A stretch of 64,000 nucleotides of DNA from Aestuariicoccus sp032586235 (lineage in GTDB: Bacteria; Pseudomonadota; Alphaproteobacteria; Rhodobacterales; Rhodobacteraceae): assembly GCF_032586235.1 (NCBI RefSeq), contig NZ_JAWHTD010000014.1, positions 1 to 64,000 of the forward strand. Direction: 5' to 3'. A model generated the notes under the pieces. The model did not search any database. It was not told the DNA's origin and saw only the letters and a program-made list of their open reading frames with translations. Position numbers and translations under genes: made by a program. Positions 45,045 to 53,491 of this stretch are shown here, piece after piece (the first letter of the stretch is position 1; every line of letters starts with the position of its first letter).

Positions 45045-46551
45045 GACGCTTTCGCTTCTGGGCAGCGTGTTCCTGGACACGATCGGCTATTGGTGGGTGA
45101 TCATCCCCACCATCTTCCTCGGGCTCATCGTGGGCGGCATTCCCGGCTTTTCGGCGGCCAACACGATCATCATCCTGATGCCGCTGACGCTGGCGATGGA
45201 TTTGCAGACGGGCCTGATCTTTATGGTCACGCTTTACTGCGCGGCGCGGATGGGCGCGGGGATCCCGGCGATCCTCGTCAACATTCCGGGCACCGCGGGT
45301 GCGGCGGCGACGCCGCTCGACGGTTATCCGATGACCAAGCAGGGGCGGGGCCAGCAGGCGCTGGCGATCTCGTTCGTGTCGTCCTCCATCGGCGGGCTGC
45401 TGACCACGGTGATAGCGCTGGCGGCCATGCCGTTGCTTGCCCGTGTGGGCTTTTACATGCATTCGGTCGAGATGATCGTGGTCATGCTGTTCGGCATCTC
45501 GCTGATCGCCTCGATTGCCGCGCAGGATATGGTCAAAGGCCTGATCGCGGGCTTTTTCGGGCTGATGATCGGCGCAATCGGCACGGATGTGGTCTATGCC
45601 ACCCCGCGCGGCACCATGGGCTTTCTGGAGCTTTATGACGGCGTGCCGCTGATCCCCGCGCTGGTGGGGCTTTTCGCGGTGTCCGAGGCCTTTATCATCA
45701 TCGAGAAACGGGTGATCCTGACCGAGAAAGGGCAGGCGGCGATGGAGAGCCCCTCGTGGGCGGCGACCTTCGAGGGCGTGCGCGACGCGTTTTCGCGCTG
45801 GACGCACATCGTCTGGACCTCGCTCATCGGTCTGGTGATCGGGGTGATCCCGGGCGCCGGCGCCTCGATCGCCAGCTTCGTCGCCTATCAGCAGTCGCGG
45901 ACCTTTTCGAAAACGCCCGAGAAATACGGCACCGGCCATATCGAGGGGCTGGTCGCCCCTGAAAGCGCCAACAACGGCGTGACCTCGGGCACTCTGGTGC
46001 CGCTTCTGGTGCTGGGCATCCCGGGCGGGGCGACGGCGGCGATCATGCTGGTGGTGATGCAATACCACGGCGTCAGCTTTGGCCCGTCGCTGTTTCAGCG
46101 CCAGCCCGAGGTGGGATACGGCATGTTCATGGCGATGGCCGTGGCTTATCTGCTGATGATCCTCACGATCCTGCCGCTGTCGCGCTACATGAGCCGGGTC
46201 ACCACGGTGCCGACGATCTACCTTGCGCCGATGATCATCTCGTTCACGCTGGTCGGCGGTTTCGTGCCGCGCGAATACATGTTCGACATGTACCTGGCGC
46301 TGGTCTTCGGCGTGATCGGCTATATCGCCCGGCGCACCGGTTATCACGTGGCCGCGATCCTGATCGGCGTCATCCTCGGCCCGCTGCTGGAAACCTACTT
46401 CCTGCGCGCGCTGAAAAAGTCCGAAGGCGACATCACGGTGCTTTTCTCGTCGACGCTGGGCAATATCCTGTGGGTGGCGCTGATCGTGTCGCTGGTGCTG
46501 CCGATGGTCTTCGAAAAACGCCGCAAGCGGAAAGAGATGGTGATCCAATGA
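45037..46551 (+). CDS. Tripartite tricarboxylate transporter large permease (TctA-type)
   Basis: This 504-residue polytopic protein has the TctA hallmarks: IVGGIPGFSAANTIIILMPL near the N-terminus, GIPAILVNIPGTAGAAATPLDGYPM, and in the second half VIGVIPGAGASIASFVAY and TLVPLLVLGIPGGATAAIML. It is the transport subunit of the tctCBA set. It overlaps the LVIVD-repeat gene (ATGA), linking transport and the downstream genes in one transcript. Confidence 0.94.
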   Translation: MGETLSLLGSVFLDTIGYWWVIIPTIFLGLIVGGIPGFSAANTIIILMPLTLAMDLQTGLIFMVTLYCAARMGAGIPAILVNIPGTAGAAATPLDGYPMTKQGRGQQALAISFVSSSIGGLLTTVIALAAMPLLARVGFYMHSVEMIVVMLFGISLIASIAAQDMVKGLIAGFFGLMIGAIGTDVVYATPRGTMGFLELYDGVPLIPALVGLFAVSEAFIIIEKRVILTEKGQAAMESPSWAATFEGVRDAFSRWTHIVWTSLIGLVIGVIPGAGASIASFVAYQQSRTFSKTPEKYGTGHIEGLVAPESANNGVTSGTLVPLLVLGIPGGATAAIMLVVMQYHGVSFGPSLFQRQPEVGYGMFMAMAVAYLLMILTILPLSRYMSRVTTVPTIYLAPMIISFTLVGGFVPREYMFDMYLALVFGVIGYIARRTGYHVAAILIGVILGPLLETYFLRALKKSEGDITVLFSSTLGNILWVALIVSLVLPMVFEKRRKRKEMVIQ

Positions 46552-47807
46552 AGGTCGAATACGACGTCCCCCTGTCGCGCAACATCCGGCATCTTGGACG
46601 GCTTGAGACGCCCGGGGGCGGGCAGGTCGTGGTGCAGGGGAATTACGCCTATATCGGGCACATGAAACCGCCGCACGGCACCTCTATCGTGGATGTGTCG
46701 GACCCGGCCAATCCCCGCGTCGTGGCCCATGTCGAACCGCCCGAGTGGTCGCATACCCACAAGGTGCGCGTGGCGGGCGATCTGATGATCACCAATGTCG
46801 AGCAGGACCGCCGGCATTTCCTGCGCAAGGGCGACAAGATCCCCGGCCTGCGCGCCGAGGGTCACAGCGAGGCCGCGATAGTCGCCGCCCTGGGGGTCGA
46901 ACCGTCGGACATCGCCGTGCTCGACGAGGCGCGAGAGCGCGGCTACGACGGCGGCGGCTTTCGCGTCTGGGACATTTCCGACAAGACCGCGCCCAAACTG
47001 CTGTCCTACGTCAAGACCCACGGCTTCGGCGTGCACCGGTTCGATATGGACGAAAACCATGCCTACATCTCGACCGAGATGGAGGGCTATGTCGGCAATA
47101 TCCTGGTGATCTACGATCTGGCCGACCCCACGAACCCCCGCGAGATCTCGCGCTGGCACATGCCGGGCCAGCACGTCGCGGCGGGCGAGACGCCCACGGG
47201 TGTCGGCTATTCCCACCGGCTGCACCACGCGATGCGCTGCGGGGACGAGTTCTGGGCGGCCTGCTGGCACGCGGGGATGCGGGTGCTCGATGGCTCGGAC
47301 CTGACGAACCCGCGCCAGATCGCCAGCTACGTCTGGCCCAAGGCGATCCCCGAACCCACGCATACCGTCATGCCCCTGGAACAGACGATCAACGGGCGGC
47401 GCTATGCGGTGGCCATCGACGAAGAACACGACCACCAGCCCGGCCGCCTGCACGGCTTTGTCTGGGTGATGGACGTGACCGACCTGTCGAAGATCGAGCC
47501 GGTCGCGGCCTGGGATCTGAGCGAACGCGCCAGTCCCTTCGTGGGCCAGCCCGGCGCGCGCTTCGGTGCGCACCAGTTCCGCGAAAAGTTCGACAGCACG
47601 CTGGTCTATTGCACCTGGTTCGCGGGCGGTCTGCGGGTGCTCGACCTGGCCGATCCGCTGTTGCCGCAGGAGGTGGCGCATTTCATCCCCGGCCCGGGCC
47701 CCGACGGCGCCCCGCCGCAATCCAACGACGTGGACGTGGGCGAGGACGGACGGATCTACCTGCTCGACCGCAACAGCGGGCTCGACATTCTGGAGATGAC
47801 CTCATGA
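46548..47807 (+). CDS. LVIVD-repeat beta-propeller protein, cytosolic
   Basis: This 419-residue protein is built of repeated blade-like units of the form YAYIGH...SIVDVSDPANPRVV, NILVIYDLADPTNPREI and GLRVLDLADPLLPQEV, the LVIVD repeat. It has many His residues (SHTHKV, YSHRLHHAM, PTHTVMPL), which could bind a metal. No signal peptide is seen, although many LVIVD proteins are secreted. Position between the TctA transporter and an OsmC protein suggests a catabolic enzyme or a binding scaffold for the imported substrate. The reaction is unknown. Confidence 0.8.
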   Translation: MKVEYDVPLSRNIRHLGRLETPGGGQVVVQGNYAYIGHMKPPHGTSIVDVSDPANPRVVAHVEPPEWSHTHKVRVAGDLMITNVEQDRRHFLRKGDKIPGLRAEGHSEAAIVAALGVEPSDIAVLDEARERGYDGGGFRVWDISDKTAPKLLSYVKTHGFGVHRFDMDENHAYISTEMEGYVGNILVIYDLADPTNPREISRWHMPGQHVAAGETPTGVGYSHRLHHAMRCGDEFWAACWHAGMRVLDGSDLTNPRQIASYVWPKAIPEPTHTVMPLEQTINGRRYAVAIDEEHDHQPGRLHGFVWVMDVTDLSKIEPVAAWDLSERASPFVGQPGARFGAHQFREKFDSTLVYCTWFAGGLRVLDLADPLLPQEVAHFIPGPGPDGAPPQSNDVDVGEDGRIYLLDRNSGLDILEMTS

Positions 47808-48283
47808 GCGACGACCTGCTGCCGCCCAGCGTCGACCCGAACCGCAAGGCGCTTGGCATCCGCCGCGTGGCGATGCGCAACGAGGCCTCGACCCGCAGCG
47901 TGATGATGGTGCGCGACCACGTGGTGATCACCGACGAAAAGGAAAGCAACACCGGCCCCACGCCGCTCGAGATGACGCTGGCGTCGCTCTGCGGCTGCGA
48001 GGGTGTGATCATCAACCGCTGCGCCGAGGCGATGAAGTTCGAGTATTCCGCGGTGGATATCGAGGCCGACGGCGAGGTCGACCAGCGTGGCAGCCGCGGG
48101 GTGCAGGGGGTGCGGCCCTATTTCAACTGGGTCAAGATGCGCATCCGCATCCATACCGAGGAATCCGACGAACGGCTGGCGCGGCTAAAGCGCAACGTAG
48201 AATACCGCTGCCCGGTGATGAATCTCTTTTCCTCGGCCGATGTTGTGCTGGACGTGACCTGGGAAAAGGTCGCGCCATGCTGA
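47804..48283 (+). CDS. OsmC-family protein
   Basis: This 159-residue protein has the OsmC/Ohr layout with cysteines at 63 and 65 (LCGCEG) and 136 (YRCPVMN). In OsmC peroxidases a pair of cysteines reduces organic hydroperoxides. The extra cysteine at 65 is unusual. It overlaps the upstream LVIVD gene and the downstream iron-sulfur subunit gene. Its likely role is thiol chemistry or peroxide protection for the molybdenum hydroxylase pathway. Confidence 0.88.
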   Translation: MSDDLLPPSVDPNRKALGIRRVAMRNEASTRSVMMVRDHVVITDEKESNTGPTPLEMTLASLCGCEGVIINRCAEAMKFEYSAVDIEADGEVDQRGSRGVQGVRPYFNWVKMRIRIHTEESDERLARLKRNVEYRCPVMNLFSSADVVLDVTWEKVAPC

Positions 48284-48735
48284 AGCTGACGATCAACGGC
48301 GCCGAGCATGAGCTGACCTCGGACCCGGACACGCCGCTGGCCTATGTGCTGCGCGACGAGCTGAGGCTCAAGGGGACCAAGATCGGCTGCGGGCTGGAAC
48401 AATGCGGGGCCTGTACCGTGCTCGTCGATGGCGAGGCGGTGCAAAGCTGCGCCACCCCGGCGGCGGTCTTCGAGGGGCGCGAGATCGTGACCATCGAGGG
48501 GCTGACGGACACTGCCGAGGGGCGGTGCGTACAGGACGCCTTTGTCGAGGCGCGCGCGGCGCAATGCGGCTATTGCACCGCCGGGCTGGTGGTCGCCGTC
48601 GCCGCCTTGGCGCGGGCTGGCGCCGCCAAGGATCGCGAGGCGCTGAAAGAGGCGCTGACCGGGCATCTGTGCCGCTGCGGCAGCCATCCGCGCGTTCTGA
48701 CCGCCGCCGAAGCGGTGCTTGAGGGGCAGACATGA
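48277..48735 (+). CDS. Molybdenum hydroxylase small subunit, 2x[2Fe-2S]
   Basis: This 152-residue protein has a plant-type cluster (Cys38, 43, 46, 58 in GCGLEQCGACT and its follow-up) and a C-terminal cluster (Cys97, 100, 132, 134 in CGYCTAG and LCRCG). This is the electron-transfer subunit of xanthine-oxidase-type enzymes, as in nicotinate or isoquinoline dehydrogenases (NicA/IorA). It overlaps the OsmC gene and its molybdopterin partner (ATGA). No FAD-subunit gene is next to it. Confidence 0.93.
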   Translation: MLKLTINGAEHELTSDPDTPLAYVLRDELRLKGTKIGCGLEQCGACTVLVDGEAVQSCATPAAVFEGREIVTIEGLTDTAEGRCVQDAFVEARAAQCGYCTAGLVVAVAALARAGAAKDREALKEALTGHLCRCGSHPRVLTAAEAVLEGQT

Positions 48736-50840
48736 GCCTCGACGCACATCCGCTGGTCCGCGACTGGCTCAGGGCCGATGGGGACGGGCTGGTCCTGCGC
48801 ACCGGCAAGGTCGATCTGGGGCAGCGCATCTCGACCGCGCTGATGCGCATCGCCGCCGAGGAAACCACCCTGCCGTTCGACCGCATCGACGTGGCCCCGG
48901 TGCGCACCGGCGACAGCCCCGATGAGGGCATCACCTCGGGCAGCAACTCGATCCTGCAGAGCGGCCGCGCCCAGCGTCTGGCCTGCGCCACGGCGCGCGG
49001 TGCCGCGCTGGCGCTGGTGGCCGAGCGCCTGGGGGTCGCGGCGGACACGCTCGATCTGGCGGACGGGCAGATCAGCCACCGCGCCACCAACCGGCAGTTC
49101 GACCTGGTCGAGACCATTGCCGATCTGCCCGCCGATCTGCGCGTCGATCCTCAGGCCGCGCCACGCGTGCTGGACGCGTCGCTGCCCGATCTCGAACCGC
49201 GCGGTCTGCGCCAGATGGTCGAGGGCCGCTTTGCCTATGTCCACGATCTGGACCGCCCCGGCATGCTGCACGCCCGCATCGTCCGCCCGCCCATGGGCGG
49301 CGCGCGGCTGGCCGCTGTCGATCCGGAGGCCGAGGCGCGCTGGCGCGACGCGGGGCTGACGATCGTGCGCGAGGACTCCTTTCTGGCGGTCGCAGGCCCC
49401 CGGGAATGGCCCGTGGTGCGCGCGGCGCAGTCGCTGGCCACGGCGTGCCAGTGGGACATTGGCGAAGGCCTCGAGACCGGCGATATTTTCGAGATCATGC
49501 AGGCCCGCGACGCGCAGCGCTTCGCGGTGTTGGACGGCACGCCGTCACAGGACGCGCCGGTGCCGGACCCCGTGCCCGACCCGGACTTCGAGGCGCGGTA
49601 TGAGCGGCCCTACACCATGCACGGCGCTTTGGCCCCTTCGGCGGCTCTGGCCGAGTGGACGGAGGGAAAGCTGGAAATCCTGACCCACAGCCAGGGCATC
49701 TATTTCCTGCGCGACAGCATCGCCGACAGCCTCGGCCTGAACCCCGAAAGCGTGGTGCTGCAACATACCCCCGGCTCGGGCTGTTATGGCCACAACGGGG
49801 CCGACGACGCGGCCTTCGACGCGGCACTGGTGGCGCGGGCGATCCCCGACACGCCGATCCTGCTGAAATACATGCGCGAGGACGAGCATGGGCTGGAACC
49901 GCTCGGCACCGCCATGACAGTCAGCGTGGCGGGCGATCTGGACCAGAGCGGCGACATCGCCGCCCTGTGGATGGAGGCGCGGGGCGACACCCACCGCGGC
50001 CGCCCGCGTGCCGGTCCCAACCGCGCCGGGGCGGCGCGGCTTGTGGCCAACAGCCTGCGCGACGCTGATGTGCCGCGCTTCGTGCCGGAACCCAACATGG
50101 GCACCCACGCCGGTCTGCACCGCAATCTGGACCCGATCTACCGCATCCCGGACAAGCGCATGGTCAAGGCGCTTGTCCCCGATCTGCCGATGCGGCCATC
50201 GGCGCTGCGCTGCCTTGGCGCGCCGACGAACGTTCTGGCCATGGAATGCACGATGGACGATCTGGCGCGCCGTGCGGGCTGCGACCCGATCGATTATCGC
50301 CGCCGGCATCTGGACGATCCGCGCGCCATCGCGGTGCTGGATGCGCTGGCCGACCGGCTGCCCAAGCTGGCCGAGGGCTCCGGGCGCGGCATCGCCTATG
50401 CGCAATACAAGAATGCCATGACCCGCGTCGGTCTGGCCGTCGATCTGACGGTGGACGATCTGGGCGCGGTGCGTCTGCAAGCGGTGCATCTGGTGGCGGA
50501 TGCGGGGCGCGTCGTCGACCCCGACGGGCTCTGCGCACAGCTCGAAGGCGGGGTGTTGCAGGGCGCAAGCTGGGCGCTGCATGAACGGGTCGTCTGGGGC
50601 CGCGAGGGGCGCGAGAGCCTCGATTGGGACAGCTACCCGGTGCTGCGCTTCGACAACGTCCCGCCCATCGACATCACGCTCATCGGCCCGTCGGACGCGC
50701 CGTCGGTCGGTGCGGGCGAGGCCAGCCCGGGCCCGACCGTCGCCGCCATCGCCAACGGCATTTTCGACGCGACGGGCCTGCGGCTGCGGCGGATGCCGTT
50801 CGATGCCGACACCATCATGGGCGCAGCTTTGCAGGCCTGA
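48732..50840 (+). CDS. Molybdopterin-binding hydroxylase large subunit (NicB/IorB-like)
   Basis: This 702-residue catalytic subunit belongs to the xanthine-oxidase family. The N-terminal GKVDLGQRISTALMRIAAEE and DEGITSGSNSILQSGRAQR resemble the NicB/IorB branch. GCYGHNGADDAAFDAALVARA lies in the middle, and the C-terminal GAGEASPGPTVAAIAN carries the base glutamate (Glu663). It hydroxylates a carbon next to N or an aldehyde, using water and the Mo cofactor. With the iron-sulfur subunit it is a two-subunit enzyme; electrons may pass to a cytochrome or other acceptor encoded elsewhere. Confidence 0.9.
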   Translation: MSLDAHPLVRDWLRADGDGLVLRTGKVDLGQRISTALMRIAAEETTLPFDRIDVAPVRTGDSPDEGITSGSNSILQSGRAQRLACATARGAALALVAERLGVAADTLDLADGQISHRATNRQFDLVETIADLPADLRVDPQAAPRVLDASLPDLEPRGLRQMVEGRFAYVHDLDRPGMLHARIVRPPMGGARLAAVDPEAEARWRDAGLTIVREDSFLAVAGPREWPVVRAAQSLATACQWDIGEGLETGDIFEIMQARDAQRFAVLDGTPSQDAPVPDPVPDPDFEARYERPYTMHGALAPSAALAEWTEGKLEILTHSQGIYFLRDSIADSLGLNPESVVLQHTPGSGCYGHNGADDAAFDAALVARAIPDTPILLKYMREDEHGLEPLGTAMTVSVAGDLDQSGDIAALWMEARGDTHRGRPRAGPNRAGAARLVANSLRDADVPRFVPEPNMGTHAGLHRNLDPIYRIPDKRMVKALVPDLPMRPSALRCLGAPTNVLAMECTMDDLARRAGCDPIDYRRRHLDDPRAIAVLDALADRLPKLAEGSGRGIAYAQYKNAMTRVGLAVDLTVDDLGAVRLQAVHLVADAGRVVDPDGLCAQLEGGVLQGASWALHERVVWGREGRESLDWDSYPVLRFDNVPPIDITLIGPSDAPSVGAGEASPGPTVAAIANGIFDATGLRLRRMPFDADTIMGAALQA

Positions 50841-50913
50841 GCCGCGCCATTGACTCGGCGAAATGCGGGCTAATTCCCTTAGCGTGTTCAACGCCTTGCC
50901 GGAGGTTCTTCAC

Positions 50914-51870
50914 GTGCCCAACCCGAATACCAGCCCCCGTACCGCCGTGATCGGCGCAGGCCCCGCGGGCCTTGCCTGCGCGCAGCTTTTGCGACAGGCC
51001 GGGCATGACCCGGTGGTCTTCGAGAAAAGCCGCGGGATCGGTGGGCGCATGGCCACACGGCGGCGCGACGGGGTGCAATTCGATCACGGCGCGCAGGGGA
51101 TCGTCGCCACGACAGAGGCCGGAGCGGCCTGGCTTGACGCGGCCGGGCAGGCGGGCCATGCCGCGCAATGGCCCGGCGGAGCCGCGCTGACCGGCACCGC
51201 CCCCTGGGTCGGCACGCCGGGGATGAGCGCGCTCTGCCGTCCGCTGGCCGAGGGGCTGGACATCCGCTTTTCCACCGAAGTGACGGGTGCGGAACGGCAC
51301 GCGGGCGGCTGGCGGCTGCAAAGCGCCGACAGGGTCGAGGTTTTCGACCGCGTCGCCGTCGCCATTCCCGCCCCGCAGGTTCTGCGCATCTTCGGCGGCA
51401 TGGACAGCGTCAGTGGGCCGCTCGCCGATGTGGTCATGGCGCCGTGCTGGGCCCTGATGGCCGCTTTCGACGCGCCGGTCGATGCGCCGCCTGTCATCAA
51501 GGACGCCGACCCCTTCGAACTGATCCTGCGCGACAGCGACAAGCCCGGTCGGCCGGGCGGCGAATGCTGGGTCGCCCACGCCACGGCCGAGTGGACCCGC
51601 GCCAATCTCGAGCTGGACCGCGACGAGGTGCGCGACCGGCTTCTGGCCGCGCTGGCAGAAAGGCTTGGCCCGTTGCCGCCGGTCCGGATCGCCATGGCGC
51701 ACCGCTGGCGCTTTGCCCAGACCGAGCGCGCGCTGGGGCAAGAGGTCCTTGCGCCTGAGGACGGCCTTTTCATCGGCGGCGACTGGACCCGCGGCGCGTT
51801 GGCCGAGGACGCCTGCCTGAGCGGGCAGGCCATGGCCCGCGCGCTTCTGGCAAGCCTCGGCGCGGGGTAA
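50914..51870 (+). CDS. FAD-dependent amine-oxidase/renalase-like protein
   Basis: This roughly 318-residue flavoprotein has the FAD motif VIGAGPAGLACAQLLRQAGH and a GIGGRMATRR second motif near residue 40. The C-terminal FIGGDWTRGALAEDACLSG is the terminal FAD contact. GTG at 50914 follows GGAGG with 8-base spacing; an ATG at 50863 is an alternative but weakly supported. Bacterial renalases oxidise misreduced NAD(P)H isomers, so this could be a repair enzyme. It starts just after the molybdo-hydroxylase gene but probably has its own promoter. Confidence 0.85.
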   Translation: MPNPNTSPRTAVIGAGPAGLACAQLLRQAGHDPVVFEKSRGIGGRMATRRRDGVQFDHGAQGIVATTEAGAAWLDAAGQAGHAAQWPGGAALTGTAPWVGTPGMSALCRPLAEGLDIRFSTEVTGAERHAGGWRLQSADRVEVFDRVAVAIPAPQVLRIFGGMDSVSGPLADVVMAPCWALMAAFDAPVDAPPVIKDADPFELILRDSDKPGRPGGECWVAHATAEWTRANLELDRDEVRDRLLAALAERLGPLPPVRIAMAHRWRFAQTERALGQEVLAPEDGLFIGGDWTRGALAEDACLSGQAMARALLASLGAG

Positions 51871-51987
51871 GGGCCCGCTCCGTCCCGCGTCCGGCATGCC
51901 CCGGCTTTCGGGTCTGGCCTTTGGCGTGATACGCGTGCGTATCGTTGATGAGGTGCCCAATAGCCGAGGGCTCCCCCCCTGTTCGAC

Positions 51988-52392
51988 ATGCCGGGCCATC
52001 TGATCCGGCGGCTGCTCCAGCAGTCGAACGCGGTGTTTCAGGACTGGCTGAAGGCGGCGGGGATCGACCTAACCTCGGTCCAGTATGCCGCGCTGGCGAC
52101 GCTCGCGCGCCATCCCGGCATCGACCAGGCCACGCTGGCCGGGCGCATCGCCTATGACCGTGCGACCATTGGCGGGGTGGTGCAGCGGCTCGAACGCAAG
52201 GGGCTGGTCACCCGCCGGGTCGACACCCAGGACCGCCGCGCGCGCAGCCTGACCCTCACGCGTCAGGGCGAGGCCCTGCTGACCGCGCTGACGCCGCTGG
52301 GGAGGGACCTGCAGGCCGACATCCACGCGGCACTGACACCGCAGGAACGGCGCCGCTTCGTGGCGCTGGTACAGAAGGCCGTTTCGGGTTGA
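51988..52392 (+). CDS. MarR-family transcriptional regulator
   Basis: This 134-residue winged-helix protein has DQATLAGRIAYDRATIGGVVQRLERKGLV (recognition region about residues 44-72) and the wing DTQDRRARSLTL. A TAG lies in frame 30 bases before the ATG at 51988, so the start cannot be far upstream. The ligand is probably a phenolic or other organic acid. It faces no divergent partner. A hairpin follows, between it and tRNA-Gly. Confidence 0.85.
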   Translation: MPGHLIRRLLQQSNAVFQDWLKAAGIDLTSVQYAALATLARHPGIDQATLAGRIAYDRATIGGVVQRLERKGLVTRRVDTQDRRARSLTLTRQGEALLTALTPLGRDLQADIHAALTPQERRRFVALVQKAVSG

Positions 52393-52452
52393 TGCGGGTT
52401 GCGAAGACGACCAAAGGTGCCGCGGCCTCCACGCCTTGGCGCCGAAAAAGCA

Positions 52453-52474
52453 AAGGCCGCCCGGGGGCGGCCTT
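52453..52474. terminator. Terminator shared by marR gene and tRNA-Gly
   Basis: AAGGCCGCC and GGCGGCCTT form a 9-base-pair stem with a 4-base loop. On the minus strand a TTTGCTTTTT run follows, giving a strong intrinsic terminator for tRNA-Gly. It also lies past the marR stop on the plus strand. Confidence 0.85.
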
Positions 52475-52503
52475 GTCTGCTGACCGGCATGAGCCGGACC
52501 ATC

Positions 52504-52578
52504 TGGAGCGGGCGATGAGATTCGAACTCACGACCCTTACCTTGGCAAGGTAATGCTCTACCCCTGAGCTACGCCCGC
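52504..52578 (-). tRNA. tRNA-Gly (GCC anticodon)
   Basis: The minus strand reads GCGGGCGTAGCTCAGGGG at the 5-prime end, an anticodon loop with TTGCCAA (anticodon GCC), the T arm GAGTTCGAATCTC, and an acceptor end CGCCCGC-T-CCA with CCA encoded. The cloverleaf folds cleanly at 75 nucleotides. A terminator lies downstream. No duplicated 3-prime tRNA fragment, as left by integrases, was found nearby. Confidence 0.97.
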
Positions 52579-52680
52579 GTGCCAAATGGTGAGAGGCATG
52601 TAGAAGGATGCGCCTGTCTCTGCAAGTGGAAAATCGCGCCTTGCGGCGGATTTTGACCGGGTCTGGCGCACCGCCGCACG

Positions 52681-53490
52681 TCACCCGCTGGCAGAGCCCG
52701 GGTCGCTGAACACCGGCTGCGCCGTCACGTCATCGCTGTGCAGCACAAAGCCGCCGTCCGTGGCCAAGAGGATGCCGTAGCCGCCCGCGCCGGTCTCGGA
52801 CAGGGTGCTGTCGCCGGGGCCGAGGATCATGGGCATCTGGTGGCAGGGGCTCTTGAGAACCGACACCGCAAGCCGCCCGACGCTGGCGGCGATGGTGCGG
52901 TGGATATGGCCGCAGATCAGCTGCGTGACCTGCGGCGCGCCCTGCAGCCGGTCGAGCAGCGCCGCGCCGTTGATTAGACGGATCGCGTCCATCCCGTCGA
53001 ACCCGGTGCGGAAGGGCGGGTGGTGGCAGAGCACCGCCGTCGGCCGCGTGTCCTCGGCCAGGCGGTCCGACAGCCAGCCAAGCCGCCTGTCGCAAAGATA
53101 GCCGCCGTGGCGCGGGGCGATGCCATCCTCGTCCAGCGTGTCGAGGACGATCAGCCGGTGGGTGCCAAGGTCTAGCACCGATTGCGCGAAACCCTCCGTG
53201 TCGCGGGGCGCGTCGGGGAAGACCTCGTAATATCCGGCGCGGCGGTCGTGGTTGCCCAGCGTCGGGATCACCGGCAGTGCGACATCCGACAGGATCTCGC
53301 GCAGCACGGCATATTCGCGGCGGCCGCCGTGGTGGGTCAGATCGCCCAGCAGAACGATGGCCTGCGCGTCGCTATGGCGCGCCAGCGCATGGTCGAGCGC
53401 AGCGCTCAGCCGTTGGGCCGGGTCCAGCCCGGCGATCGTCTGGCCGCCCTGCGTCAGGTGCAGATCCGTCAGGATCAGGGCCTTGGCCAT
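52681..53490 (-). CDS. Metallophosphoesterase (3',5'-cyclic-AMP phosphodiesterase-like)
   Basis: This 269-residue protein has the calcineurin-type metal motifs in order: LTDLHL, LLGDLTHHGG, LGNHDRRAG, HHPPFRTG and CGHIHRTI. The layout is that of class III cyclic-nucleotide phosphodiesterases (CpdA). ATG at 53490 lies 2 bases from the glmM stop, so the gene is the last of the leftward folB-folP-glmM run. The substrate, cAMP or other, is not determined. Confidence 0.88.
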   Translation of the reverse strand: MAKALILTDLHLTQGGQTIAGLDPAQRLSAALDHALARHSDAQAIVLLGDLTHHGGRREYAVLREILSDVALPVIPTLGNHDRRAGYYEVFPDAPRDTEGFAQSVLDLGTHRLIVLDTLDEDGIAPRHGGYLCDRRLGWLSDRLAEDTRPTAVLCHHPPFRTGFDGMDAIRLINGAALLDRLQGAPQVTQLICGHIHRTIAASVGRLAVSVLKSPCHQMPMILGPGDSTLSETGAGGYGILLATDGGFVLHSDDVTAQPVFSDPGSASG

Positions 53491-53491
53491 G

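Noticed and set aside
51988..52392. MarR gene as regulator of the molybdo-hydroxylase cluster
   Set aside because: It lies beyond an FAD-protein gene, is not divergent from any cluster gene, and no palindrome links it to the operon start.
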